A DNA stretch of 64,000 nt. It comes from Lutraria lutraria. Taxonomy: Eukaryota > Mollusca > Bivalvia > Venerida > Mactridae. The notes beneath the pieces are model-generated. The model did not search any database and had not been told where the DNA came from. It saw only the letters and a program-made list of their open reading frames with translations. The position numbers were made by a program, and so were the translations under genes. Below, piece after piece: positions 1 through 11,994 of this stretch. Numbering within the stretch: position 1 is the stretch's first letter; each line of letters starts with the position of its first letter. The stretch lies in the NCBI GenBank assembly GCA_964023205.1, contig OZ026851.1, forward strand, positions 10,271,637-10,335,636, written 5' to 3'.

Positions 1-60
1 GCACTGGTTCTTCCTAGGAACAATGATTAGGTGAACTAGGTTATTGGGAATTTTATAACA
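1..60 (+). repeat. SINE type 1, 3' fragment
   Basis: CACTGGTTCTTCC...GATTAGGTGAACT matches the tail half of the fuller copy at 21207-21465; it is cut by the window edge. Confidence 0.7.
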
Positions 61-288
61 ATGCTAAATAAATCCAGGTCTCTGGTTTCTTTGCACAAGC
101 ATATACTATACTTCTTGTCAACAAATGGTCAAAACACTGTCATTTTAAAACCGATTTTGAAATTCATTTTTCCAAATGTTTACTGGGAATTTAGATTTGA
201 GAAAATTGAAGCATTAAAGCCTAAATGCCATTAGGAAAGGTCTGTTCACCCAAACAAAAAGGGGAAAAAATCACTGCAGCAGACTAAA

Positions 289-365
289 TCGAGGGCTCAG
301 CGCAACACTGTCGTAACTTGTTCTTATTTCAATATGAGATACGACACTGTTGCGTCGAACCCTCA
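289..365. repeat. 77-bp palindromic element, copy 1
   Basis: GAGGGCTCAGCGCAACACTG and its near-complement flank a loop TTCTTATTTCAATATGAG. The same 77-bp unit recurs at 15114-15190 and 25154-25230. Confidence 0.9.
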
Positions 366-774
366 TGCTGAGACTTGAATAAATGAGGGGGGCAAGTGCC
401 TTAAGACCAAGTCTTCACAAAATCTCCACAAAGTACTATGTCATGTTCTGCATAAAGGGTTAAACAAATGAACCTTAGACCTACAGACCTTGTACTCTAC
501 TTAGCTAACCAGGCTGGAAGCAAGTAAGCCTTCATTCTTATTTGCACATAGACTAGGGGATTTATGTCAATAGTGTCGTGAATTGATTTAAATTTCCACC
601 TAAATGCTTTGATCATGGCAAGTGTAAATCCTTACATTGATAAGTTAAATCGACGTGTCACATGCCATGTTTGACTATTATCTCATTGGCTTAAAGTTTT
701 AGAATTTCTTGTTCGTTTGCTTTACAGGTGGTTAAAGCTTGGTCCTTAACCACCCCAAATAATTTCTTATAGAT
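366..774. other. No recognisable feature
   Basis: A+T-rich sequence with no supported gene or repeat. Confidence 0.6.
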
Positions 775-945
775 TTACAGCAGAGGCCACCTCTGAACAA
801 AGCCACTCTTGGGAAAGATCAATCTTGTCAAGATTGACAGGTGGCCATTATTCTGAGGTCATTTTGTTCTAAATAATGAATGATGTTTTTTAAAAGATGG
901 CCGTTATTCGCAGGGTGGCTTTAACACAGAGATGGCCGCAGACAA
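775..945. mobile_element. MITE family B (CAAACCTG type), degraded copy
   Basis: Internal sequence GGTGGCC...CATTTTGTTCTAAATAAT...TTAAAAGATGGCC...CAGGGTGGC matches the complete copies at 53500 and 60904; terminal repeats have decayed. Confidence 0.6.
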
Positions 946-1598
946 GTCTGACAATATTTTCAACTGGTTGGTATCCAGTTTTAATGCAATCATAATAATA
1001 TGACAGATAAATCACTAAGCCGGGTATCAGGCACCATGAATGCTTCCCCGACTTTTGCAATCTTAATTCATTCATGTAAATGAATTCAGATGAGCCGAGC
1101 GTCAGACAAAGACAATAATGTCATAGAATGGGTGTGAACAATTTAAATGCCTAATGAACCATGTAGGCTAAGTTGATAAAAAGATAATACCATACACTCA
1201 TTGTTTCAAGAAGACTTATGTTATGAATTGGAGACAAGATTTTTATCCAGAATATGAATAAAATGACACGTCTCTATCTCTAAATATAGATATTATGTTT
1301 TATGACGACGTGTGTATTTGTATAAATAGAAAAAATACAGAAACATGAATATGTATCTTGAAATAACTGTCTAAGACAAACATTACTTAGTGACCTAATT
1401 TTTCTAAGGACAATCAGGGAAGATGCTGGGCACTGTTAAAATTGAGGAAAATTTTACATGGAAGAGACAAATTTGGAAATATTCAATTATGTAATAAAAT
1501 GGAAAAAAATAGATTATCTTTGGAGAAAATTTAGTATACTTTCCAAGGGAAACACACTATCAGTGGCACATACTTAAAAATTTCACAGAACCTTCTTT
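946..1598. other. No recognisable feature
   Basis: A+T-rich; a short open frame at 890-1075 looks like chance. Confidence 0.55.
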
Positions 1599-2098
1599 AT
1601 TTCAGACTGGTTCTCAATATTGTTATTTCATTTCATCTTTTTCAGACTGGTTCTCAATATTGTTATTTCATTTCATCTATTTCAGACTGGTTCTCAATAT
1701 GACTATTTCAGTAATTTCTGACTGGTTCTCAATATTGCTATTTCACTTATTTCAGATTGATTCTCAATATTGCTATATCACTTATTTGAGACTGGTTCCC
1801 AACATTGTTATTTCATTTAATTATTTCAGACTGGTTCTCAATATTGCTATTTAATTTATTTCAGACTGGTTCTCAATATTGCTTTTTAATTTATTTCAGA
1901 CTGGTTCTTATTTTTGCTAATTCACTTATTTCAGACTGGTTCTAAATATTGCTATTACACTTATTTCAGACTAATTCTCATCATTGCTATTTCATTTAAT
2001 TTATTTCAGACTGGTTCTCAATATTGCTATTTATTTATTTATTTCAGACTGGTTCTCAATATTGCTATTTCATTTATTTCGGACTGGTTCTCACAATC
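1599..2098 (+). repeat. Minisatellite of ~32-42 bp, about 14 units
   Basis: Unit approximates TTATTTCAGACTGGTTCTCA followed by ATATTGCTATTTCAT. Every unit carries TTTCAGACTGG, which resembles a 3' splice site. Open frames across it are by-products of the repeat. Confidence 0.9.
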
Positions 2099-2103
2099 AT
2101 ATG

Positions 2104-2175
2104 TAAGGGCTTAGGGAAGGTCAGTGGTTGGTTCTATCCAGGAGTAAACCTGGGCTGTTCCTCCACTGTTAAAGC
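2104..2175 (+). repeat. SINE type 3 fragment
   Basis: GGGAAGGTCAGTGGTTGG...CCAGGAGTAAACCTGG...CCACTGTTAAAGCTGG resembles the tail of the copy at 40974. Confidence 0.55.
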
Positions 2176-3106
2176 TGGATAGTTTATTGTAGTCAATTTT
2201 CTTACATGATTTCTTTAGGTTTGTCTCAGGTGAGGTTCTGCAAAATTCTCTGAAGTCCTAAATCTACTATTTCCCCATAAATGTCCACCTCAAAAGATTG
2301 AAATACACTGCAGACCACTTAATTCACAATCAATGGAAAATAAATAAGTTATAAAATTAATGGCACCAATCCACAACCAGCATCTTAAATATTGACATTA
2401 TCGTCTAGTAAATAACATTGTTAATCAATCGTACATTAACACAAGGTATAAACTTTCCATCAAGGCAACGAAGCGTTCATCAACAAGATTAGAAACACAG
2501 TAAGCCAGAATCAATTTTCTGTTTTCCAATCAATAAACGAGACATCGTATCAATACTTGTCCAATATATGACAAGAAAGATAATTCTCCATCCTGTATAG
2601 AAAAAAATTCTATTTCATATAACAGCAGGATCAATGAAGACTCATTTGTTGGAGCTGTGTATGTGCCAGGGCCCTAGCTGCACTTTAGGGGAAGAGACAC
2701 GGGCACTCAGGTTGAGGAAAAAGGGGAATTTCGGGGGATTTTTTTAACTGCCTTTATATAACCCTGCAATAAACCTTAAAACTAAGACTGAGTGTCGAAA
2801 ATGTAAAAATTAAATTTGTAACAAAGGCAGAACTAAGATGAATAATAACCAGCATTCATTTAGTTCAGATAAAATATTAAAGTTAATAAAAGAAAGTATA
2901 TGACTGTAAAACTGTTATTAACATTATTGACATTTTTTACTGATCATATGATTTCATTTTACGAGAAATGAAGTATTTTGAATATAGAAAATCTCTCAAT
3001 TAGAGAAAATGTATATAAGTCCCGCCACTCAACCCTGAGACCACAATACATACAACAAAATATCTCTTCTTATACCGGTAATTCAACTAATTACCAGTAA
3101 GAGATA
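2176..3106. other. No recognisable feature
   Basis: A+T-rich; nothing supportable. Confidence 0.5.
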
Positions 3107-3291
3107 TACATGTACAACCTCTCCAAGGTGGCCTTCTCTTGAGCAACAACCTCCCTTCAACAACAGCATGATTTTTTCAACTGTATGATTTAACTATCAA
3201 TTTAACCAACCTCTCTAGAGCAACAACCTCTCAACGACAACATAATTTGGCTACTCCCAAAGGGTGTTGCTTTGGAGAGGTTGCATTATAC
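3107..3291. mobile_element. Pogo-like MITE family A, single-unit copy
   Basis: Ends GTACAACCTCTCCA and GGAGAGGTTGCATTATA are inverted and imperfect; the interior has GAGCAACAACCTCTC...CAACAACATAATTT...AGGGTGTTGCT as in the copy at 33633. Confidence 0.8.
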
Positions 3292-3417
3292 ATGTACACA
3301 GTAGAACATGGTTATAGTAAATTCCTGGACACCTGAAGAATTAATTAATTATATCCATATTCACCATATCTGTAATAATGGAAAGCAAGTTCAGGGAAAA
3401 ATTAATACTTTATTATA

Positions 3418-3690
3418 CAGTCTTTGCCTAAAAACTTTTTTAAGCACTGGACGTTCAGTACAGACAAAATGCAAACTTTACTGGACCGCATGAACATTGA
3501 GTAGGCCCGAAAAGTATTACATCCAAATTGCAAATAATTTTGGAAAACATTTTTTTTCAAGAGTGATTTAAATATTTCCCTTTTTTGTTCTGAAATATGA
3601 TAGAAATATTTACCAGACTGTTGGACAACTGACCTTAAATTTACTGGACCCACAGCCATTCTGGTGGACTAGGTCCTTGGTCCAAGCTAA
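3418..3690. repeat. Dispersed repeat, inverted relative to 25990-26280
   Basis: Shared blocks include the sequence around GCAAACTTTACTGGACCG and the GGTCCAGTAAATTT-like segment, read in the opposite orientation at 26 kb. One frame of both copies reads KMA(V/I)GPVNL-like, with stops. Confidence 0.6.
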
Positions 3691-3951
3691 ATTCAAAGAC
3701 TGCCATATCAGAGTTCACAATAAATATGTTTTATTGTATGATGCAGTTAACAAATTATCGATTCTTCTACATTTTCAGGTAGAGTTCCATTATTGTAAGT
3801 TATAAATAACCGAGATCAGCTGATAAGAAATATGACTAAAAATAAAGCTGAGTCAATAATAACTTTAAATAATTGATCATTTTCTGCAAAATAGAACTTT
3901 GCGGATATTTCCAAGAAATTCAATTGTGAAATTATCAATCACCTGGCCCCG

Positions 3952-4195
3952 AGATTATAAAAATTGAGATCTGTCTCTGAGCTCAAATCTCATATCTTGT
4001 CTTTTAATGTTTCTTAGTTAATTGAGATCAGGCAATGGTGATATTATTGATACATTGTTCTCACAGCATAGCTGATCTGAACAAGTATTTAAACATTAAT
4101 CAGCTCTATTTTTTCAAACATAATTCTCTGAGAATGGAATTGAGATTTGAGCTCAGAGATTGATCTTAAGTTTTATGACCTTGGGGCCTGGAATC
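3952..4195. repeat. Inverted repeat, ~50-bp arms
   Basis: CCTGGCCCCGAGATTATAAA...GAGCTCAAATCTCA at 3952-4000 is mirrored by GAGATTTGAGCTCAGAGA...CTTGGGGCCTGG at 4140-4192, spacer about 140 bp. Confidence 0.75.
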
Positions 4196-4499
4196 TCTGC
4201 AAAGCTAAGAGATTGAGATTCTATTGGGCTGAGATTTTACATTTCTATAAGCTCCGGGCCTGAAGTCATCAAAGAACTTCAAAGTAATAATACATCATGC
4301 AACGGAACCTCTCATTAATATGAGTTTGTCCAGACCAGAAGAAAAATCTGCACTGGAGGAAAAGTCCAGATCAGAGGAAATGTTTTGGAATTGTTTTCCC
4401 CACAAAAACATACAAGTCTTTTACCAAGGATATTGAGCAGAATAAATTAATTAGAATAAAAAATTTGTCATCATGAAAATGACTTCCGGATACAAGGTC

Positions 4500-4965
4500 C
4501 TGACTGGAGAAAGGTTTAGAGGTCTGGATAAGAGAGGTCAAAACTAAAGAGGTCAGAATAGAGAGGTCCAGATTGGAGACATACAGATTAGAGAGGACAG
4601 AATTAGAGAGGTCAGAAATAGAGAGGTCTATATTGGAGACATACAGATTAGAGAGGACAGAATTGGAGAGGTCAGAAATAGAGAGATCCAGATTGGAGAC
4701 ATACAGATTAGAGAGGTCTAGATTGGAGAGGTCAGAAATAGAGAGGTCTAGATTGGAGACATACAGATTAGAGAGGACAGAATTGGAGAGGTCAGAAATA
4801 GAGAGATCCAGATTGGAGACATACAGATTAGAGAGGACATAACTAGAGAGGTCAGAATGAGAGAGGTCAGAGAAGAGAGGTCCAGATTGGAGACATACAG
4901 GTTAGAGAGGACATAATTAGAGAGGTCAGAATTAGAGAGGCCCAGATTAGAGAGGTTCCCTTGTA
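4500..4965 (+). repeat. 60-bp-period minisatellite built of ~15-bp subunits
   Basis: Five successive units are exactly 60 bp apart (ATTGGAGACATACAG at 4572, 4632, 4692, 4752, 4812), then one at 74 bp spacing. Each is four degenerate AGAGAGGTCAGAATT subunits. Because 60 is a multiple of 3 it leaves an 89-codon open frame of 20-residue repeats (ETYRLERTELERSEIERS), which I read as non-coding. Degenerate precursors lie at 4330-4385. Confidence 0.9.
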
Positions 4966-5321
4966 CATAGATAACAATAACTCAAATTTGAAACAACAGT
5001 ATTCACTTACTAGATGTTAAGTCAGGTTTTATATCAAAGTCAAGTTATAACACTATCAATTTCAAAGTTACAGCATTCCAACAAGACAAACAACTATTAA
5101 AAAGATAACATCCGCATGCAACATGTTGCATATTAAAGAATCAATTCATAATTGCCAATAATTCAAAACCCAGCAAAATAAATTTGTACCGAACATTACT
5201 TAATACATGCACCAAGGAGTGTTAAATTATACTGATTACCACCTTTTTTTATAAGATTTTTTTCTTCAAGTAGATTTAATGCCATTTTCAGTAATATTAT
5301 ATAAACCCTTAATTTCTTTAC

Positions 5322-5462
5322 TGTTTTGGGGGAACAGGTATTGGGTCCTTTTGATGGGGGAAGTTCGTGTCGTGAAACACTAAATTCGGGGACATTTTTA
5401 AATTATGGGGAATACTTTTCTCTAAGTGGGGAAAAATGGTGTAAAAAGGGCCTGCATAATAA
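5322..5462 (+). repeat. Dispersed repeat, pair with 46930-47165
   Basis: GGGGAACAGGTAT...GGTCCTTTTGAT...ACACTAAATTCGGGGA...AATTATGGGGAA...TGGTGTAAAAAGGG recurs, diverged, at 46930-47165. Confidence 0.65.
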
Positions 5463-6211
5463 GAATATATAAGGCGACCTGTCCACCTCATCATTTTCCC
5501 CAGACTGATCAGTACTATCTTAGCCTTCCATATGGAGCTGCCAATTTCCCTACATTTGGAAGAAATTCAACATTTTTGTCAATTTTTCAAAAATATTTTT
5601 AGACAATGTTCAAATACATTGGAAGAGGGGTGGATCAGTGGTCTAATGGTAAGCTCCGACTTCCAATATTTCGGGGACACTTTTTCAGTGTCCAAATCAC
5701 AACTACCAAGCCCTGAACTGTGTTTAGAAAATCACGGGAAACATGTGAGGCGTGTATCGCTTCCGGGCATGATAAAGAACCAGAAAAAAAACGATTCAAA
5801 ATGAGAGTAGGGATATATTATTAATTATTCACTTATTTATGGTGAGGGGCGATTTTTCGTTTTTCTCAAAAAATGATTTTCATTAAATAAACGAGGTGCA
5901 TTTATTAGGCTATATTCTGTTAACAACCTCTTACACATAAAATTTATACCCATCCGAAATCAATTTTTCCTTATCAATTGCAATATAAATGGTAAGGTAA
6001 CATCAGGCATTAATATGCAATAGTTTTTTATTTGAATTACCATATATGGTAAAATGCACCAACATCGATGCTTTCTTTCCCCCTCGGCTGACCTTGGATG
6101 GCCTGCAGCATCATGTGAATACAGATCAAAATAGATAAAGCACTTAATCAGTTTCTACTTTGTTTTGTATAGTTTAAAGGGACTTGGTCTCAGATTTGTG
6201 TTTAAAGGGAT
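5463..6211. other. Mostly featureless; tRNA-like scrap at 5630-5665
   Basis: GTGGATCAGTGGTCTAATGG resembles a SINE head but no tail follows. An open frame at 5532-5804 spans this scrap and is not credible as a gene. Confidence 0.4.
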
Positions 6212-6452
6212 TGGTTTGTTTGTTTGATAGAGTTTTATGCCCCTTTCATGGGAGGTGGACAGTTCACCAAACAATCATTCCTGGAAAGAACCAGTACTAT
6301 ACTCTCCATCATCCATAAGCAACTGCCTGCTTTCTCACTTAATTTAAAGAGACATGGTCAGTAGCTAGGCTTGAACCCATGACCCTCTATCAGTGAGAGG
6401 TTACATTGATCTGAAGTCACCGATCTTAACCACTCCACCACAGAGTCTGATC
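6212..6452 (-). mobile_element. SINE type 1, near full length
   Basis: Read on the minus strand: tRNA-like head (TGGTGGAGTGGTTAAGATCG), CTCTCACTGATAGAGGGTCA, CAGTTGCTTATGG, TGGTTCTTTCCAGG and a tail ending in AACAAAC. Confidence 0.85.
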
Positions 6453-6469
6453 TTAACAGGATTAGGCTT

Positions 6470-7215
6470 CAGATTTTGGATTTAAAGGGATCAAGTTTTG
6501 GGGCCATACACTTCTATGTTTTTTTTTAAAAATGTCAAACTTCTTAAATATATAGAAAAGTTACCGGTTCCTTGTGTAACGGTAAGTTAGACTGGTTAGG
6601 CTGAAAAAATGGCATTAAACTCACTGTTAAAATTGAAACGATTTTAATCACAAACTCTTTGTCTGTTATTTGTGTATGAAATACACATATTTATATATAA
6701 AAAAATCCATAAAAAATGGCTATTTGTCGTAAGCCTGAATTGTCGAAAAATCATTCTGTCAAAGCACAAAATTCCTCAACGTGAAGCTGTTACCCAGAAT
6801 AGTTTGATAGCACATTGAAAAGATTTTATAGATTTTCTCATCTTGAATACAGAACAAAAAGGGTACTTAAAGGGTTATATCTGAGGTTCATAAGCATTAA
6901 CTGCTCATTGACTTTTGTACCAATCATGACACTACAAAAAATAAAATATCAATATTTGACAGTACAGTTCATATGTTAAACAGACTGGTGACCAGTTTTA
7001 TATATTAGTTAACTGGTTACCATTTATTATAATTCATTTTGCAGACTGGTTACTGGATCATAAACTGACAAAGCAGACTGTTAAACAGTAAATAAATTTT
7101 GCAGACAGGCAATTAATTCATCAGTTCAACAAACTGGTTACTTTTCAAGCATGGTTTCCGGTTGTTTTATGACCAGGCTGGTTTCCAGTTGTTTTTATCA
7201 TCAGACTGGTTAACA
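6470..7215. repeat. Degenerate cluster of CAGACTGGTTACC motifs (6980-7215)
   Basis: Short motifs such as CAGACTGG and GGTTACCAGTT recur irregularly between 6980 and 7215; the rest is featureless. Confidence 0.4.
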
Positions 7216-7248
7216 GATGATTGATCACTGTCCCTTTGAAAGGAATTA

Positions 7249-7480
7249 ATGAAATCATGAAATTTTCTTGAACAATTATTGCACACTTCATGAACAGTTC
7301 ATGAAGTATAAACTAACTATTTAACAGGGACCATTACACATTTAGCAAAAATTATCATTTACGAGCACAACTAGACTGGGTCCTCACAGCCACTTTAAAA
7401 GAAATTCATGAAATTAGAATTTTCTTGAACTATTCTTGCACATTTCATGAATAGTTCATGAAGTATAAACAACTATGGTA
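7249..7480 (+). repeat. Direct repeat pair of ~65 bp
   Basis: TTTTCTTGAACAATTATTGC...TTCATGAACAGTTCATGAA at 7260 recurs at 7413 with few changes. Each copy contains the dyad TTCATGAAnAGTTCATGAA. Confidence 0.75.
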
Positions 7481-8687
7481 TATGACAGGGGTGGTTACTG
7501 TTTTTATCAGCAGTCTGCTTATCACATGTTTTACCAACTGACTGTTAACCAGTTCATCCGTTATGCAGACTTATAATTTATTAAAACAAACATTTATCAT
7601 ATTCAGTGAACTGTTTACCAGGTAACTTGTTTTAACTATAATGTATGGAAGACAATTACAATAACCAAACAGGAAAGTACATACCGCTTACTAAAATTTC
7701 ACCCTTATGAAATTTATTCCACTAATTCTGGGATTTAATACTTCAAAAAATTTTAAGCATTTAAAAGCCCCGTCTATTCCCATACTTTCAAAGGAAAAAA
7801 ACAACCAGACTGTCACTTAGAATTAAAAGATCGACTCCAATCACACGAAAAATGTCTGATTAACTAATCTCATGGAGTCAACATTTCGTCTGAAGACCTT
7901 ACTCGCAAAAAAAATAGAACAAGATCAGTTGAAAAACATTGAAACAAATATGCACGTACCTAAGTATTTATTTGAAATAAATCCACTTGTTTTATCTGTA
8001 TACACATTATAAAATTTCGTAAACAAATTATAACAAACTTAAAAGCACAAACTATGTAATTCCAACAAGGAGACACTCAATTTCAACAGCTATGCAAATA
8101 AACGGTGAACGATCGCCGGCTTCCGAATAAATGATCTTTTCAATTTTTACTACAGAAAACAAATCAATATTCACATAATTGTTGGGTAGACTATAATGTT
8201 GATTGATTTATTGCTTAAAAACTCTATAACAGACTAATTGCGCACATGTATATCAGGTAAATGTTTGATAATGGCTAGAAAAGAAAAATAGTGATATTGA
8301 CCCGTGCCCATAAATTGGCTGCATTCATGATCTGGGTCAATATACTAATTAGTGATACAAATAGCCTGGATTAAAATAGAATGAGTCGATATGATACATT
8401 ATGACACTCTATAATCGACTTACAGCTGTCCCGTTTAACATTTCATCATTACGTAAATTTCGTTTGTTTCCATTTATTTGTACAATAAAACCCCTAACAT
8501 CTGGCCTCCCTGACAACAAACCGGTATTCACTTAAAATTGAACATTTTCAAGACCTATTTTTCGGTATTTAAAAGTTCTGTGACAAAAATATGAATTCTC
8601 AGAAAACTGGACTTTTGGACTAGTTTGGAAGGGGTCCTATTTTCAGGAGTTTTACTGTAATTGATTTCAAGCTGTTTAAATTCACTG
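7481..8687. other. No recognisable feature
   Basis: A+T-rich, no gene or repeat that I can support. Confidence 0.5.
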
Positions 8688-9637
8688 TACAGTTGAATCT
8701 CGTTATCTCAAATTTCTAGGGACCGTGGAAATTAGTTTGAGATAACCGAAATTTGAGATAAACAAATACTGTATAAGTATATATGTTTTAAAGTATTTGT
8801 GTACACGCACGTACAGTAGCCTTTATTTAAGATTACAATACATGTATGATTACATTTTGCTTGAATAAAATATGTGCATACGTAGAGAAGAAACAAAATA
8901 ATTATGTATCTATTCATGATAATTAATATCAACAATTAATGTCCCAACATAAAATACTTATTTACGAAATTTGTTGTAAGAATTCGAAAAAACGGAGCGT
9001 CTAGCTTTACATATTTTCGGATGTGTATGCATTCCGTACATAATGTAAGACGAATCCGTTAGTTGCCACAACGTCGATCACGCTTTCGGAATTAATATTT
9101 TTTATTAAGCTAACATCATTTTACTCAGATTAGAATCCGACACTGTCATAGGTGGCAAGTAATCGTACTCAATTTTCAAGTTAAACCTACGAGTATCCTA
9201 GTATTCGGATACTCACAGCAGCCGAAAATATACGTGGTGCGTACTTGTTTACCTTACCTACCATAATTTTAGTTAAGTCAAATACCAGGCATGATTATCA
9301 TGCTACACTACACGTGTGCTTTCTGTTTGTCACACGATTATAAATCTCCCGGAGCCTTTAAATTGTTCAATTAGCAAAATGTCATGATAGGTGTGAAAGT
9401 GTCCATTGTTCGCTGATCTGCTCCAACTTTGAGATAAACAACTCAAACTACATGCTAATTAGTGTCATGGGGACAAAAATTTAGTTTGACATAAACGAAA
9501 TTTTGAGATAAGTGAATTGGAGGTAAGCGGATTAATTTCATATAGAGAAAGAGCAAAAAAATCGGGACCCAACGAAACAGTTTGACATAACCGAAATTTT
9601 GATATAAGCGAGTTTGACATAACGAGATTCAACTGTA
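8688..9637. mobile_element. Pogo/Tigger-like non-autonomous element, family C
   Basis: Ends TACAGTTGAATCTCGTTAT and ATAACGAGATTCAACTGTA form terminal inverted repeats bounded by TA. Subterminal TTTGAGATAACCGAAATTT motifs recur at both ends. At 950 bp with no transposase frame it is presumably mobilised in trans. Confidence 0.85.
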
Positions 9638-9865
9638 TTTTTATAATGCACATGGCAGACTGCTGAATCTTCCAGAGTTCCTGGGTTTACCTGTCATAAT
9701 AAACCCATTCCCGCACAATCCATCAGCAACCGCCAACTTTTTATCCAGAGTTGGAAAATATAAAGCTTAGAAGATTGGTCTTCCAGCTGAGATCTTTGTT
9801 TGTATTCAACTAATTTCAGACCTCAGTCTGTAATAGTTAACGAGAAGACTCAGAAAGTTTGATTA

Positions 9866-11532
9866 TACAGTACATGTAGAACCTCTCCAGAGCGGCCCTC
9901 TGTAGAGCAACAACCTCTCTATAACAACACCTTTAAAATATCCCTAAACTGATATTTACTATAAATTTAACCTCTGTAGAGCAACAACCTCTCTATAACA
10001 ACACCTTTAAAATATCCCTAAACTGATATTTACTATAAATTTAACCTCTGTAGAGCAACAACCTCTCTATAACAACACCTTTAAAATATCCCTAAACTGA
10101 TATTTACTATAAATTTAACCTCTGTAGAGCAACAACCTCTCTATAACAACACCTTTAAAATATCCCTAAACTGATATTTACTATAAATTTAACCTCTGTA
10201 GAGCAACAACCTCTCTATAACAACACCTTTAAAATATCCCTAAACTGATATTTACTATAAATTTAACCTCTGTAGAGCAACAACCTCTCTATAACAACAC
10301 CTTTAAAATATCCCTAAACTGATTTTTACTATAAATTTAACCTCTGTAGAGCAACAACCTCTCTATAACAACACCTTTAAAATATCCCTAAACTGATATT
10401 TACTATAAATTTAACCTCTGTAGAGCAACAACCTCTCTATAACAACACCTTTAAAATATCCCTAAACTGATATTTACTATAAATTTAACCTCTGTAGAGC
10501 AACAACCTCTCTATAACAACACCTTTAAAATATCCCTAAACTGATATTTACTATAAATTTAACCTCTGTAGAGCAACAACCTCTCTATAACAACACCTTT
10601 AAAATATCCCTAAACTGATTTTTACTATAAATTTAACCTCTGTAGAGCAACAACCTCTCTATAACAACACCTTTAAAATATCCCTAAACTGATTTTTACT
10701 ATAAATTTAACCTCTGTAGAGCAACAACCTCTCTATAACAACACCTTTAAAATATCCCTAAACTGATATTTACTATAAATTTAACCTCTGTAGAGCAACA
10801 ACCTCTCTATAACAACACCTTTAAAATATCCCTAAACTGATTTTTACTATAAATTTAACCTCTGTAGAGCAACAACCTCTCTATAACAACACCTTTAAAA
10901 TATCCCTAAACTGATATTTACTATAAATTTAACCTCTGTAGAGCAACAACCTCTCTATAACAACACCTTTAAAATATCCCTAAACTGATATTTACTATAA
11001 ATTTAACCTCTGTAGAGCAACAACCTCTCTATAACAACACCTTTAAAATATCCCTAAACTGATATTTACTATAAATTTAACCTCTGTAGAGCAACAACCT
11101 CTCTATAACAACACCTTTAAAATATCCCTAAACTGATATTTACTATAAATTTAACCTCTGTAGAGCAACAACCTCTCTATAACAACACCTTTAAAATATC
11201 CCTAAACTGATATTTACTATAAATTTAACCTCTGTAGAGCAACAACCTCTCTATAACAACACCTTTAAAATATCCCTAAACTGATATTTACTATAAATTT
11301 AACCTCTGTAGAGCAACAACCTCTCTATAACAACACCTTTAAAATATCCCTAAACTGATATTTACTATAAATTTAACCTCTGTAGAGCAACAACCTCTCT
11401 ATAACAACACCTTTAAAATATCCCTAAACTGATATTTACTATAAATTTAACCTCTGTAGAGCAACAACCTCTAAACAACGGCCAATATTTGTAGCTCCTA
11501 CAGGGTGTTGCTCTACAGAGGTTGTATTGTAC
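9866..11532. mobile_element. Pogo-like MITE family A, internally expanded
   Basis: TACAGTACATG..AGAACCTCTCCAGAG at the left and CTCTACAGAGGTTGTATTGTA at the right are the family ends. The interior is the 74-bp array at 9897-11465. Confidence 0.85.
9897..11465 (+). repeat. 74-bp tandem array, 21 units
   Basis: TGTAGAGCAACAACCTCTCT recurs every 74 bp from 9901 to 11455 (1554 = 21 x 74). Units are virtually identical; four carry GATTTTTACT instead of GATATTTACT (changes at 10323, 10619, 10693, 10841). Confidence 0.97.
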
Positions 11533-11990
11533 ATTGTTTCTCTGGGATTCATTTGAAGGTGACTTATTGCTCATGTAATACAGAATGTATATGAAATATT
11601 TTACTTATTACTGTACCTTGAGTTTTTTGTTTTCCTGTAGGAGTCATGTTATACCCCATAATGTATATAAATATATATATAAATATATATATAATGGAGG
11701 TTTAATCTTTAATCATGGATTAACTCAGTATTATGATGGTTAATCCAGTGTATTGACCCATGTAAATAGAAACATAAGCATTGAATAATGGAAGACAATA
11801 CGAACATGTAATAGTTTAAACAAATCAAGTAAATATCAACTTATTCCAGATGACTGACTGCTGGGTAAATATCGCAGATTTTTCGAATTATCACAAACTA
11901 ATCTCAATCTGTGACGGTCGTAAAAACTACAACAATTTTGATATCAAAATATGAACATTAAACACAAGAAAACGTCACCTTTGACTTCAT
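11533..11990. other. Featureless; AT microsatellite at 11668-11695
   Basis: Contains (TATA)/(AAATATAT) repeats; otherwise nothing. Confidence 0.5.
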
Positions 11991-11994
11991 TTAC

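Noticed and set aside
4573..4842. 89-codon ETYRLERTELERSEIERS repeat protein
   Set aside because: It is a by-product of a 60-bp tandem repeat with no start context, splice or neighbouring exon support.
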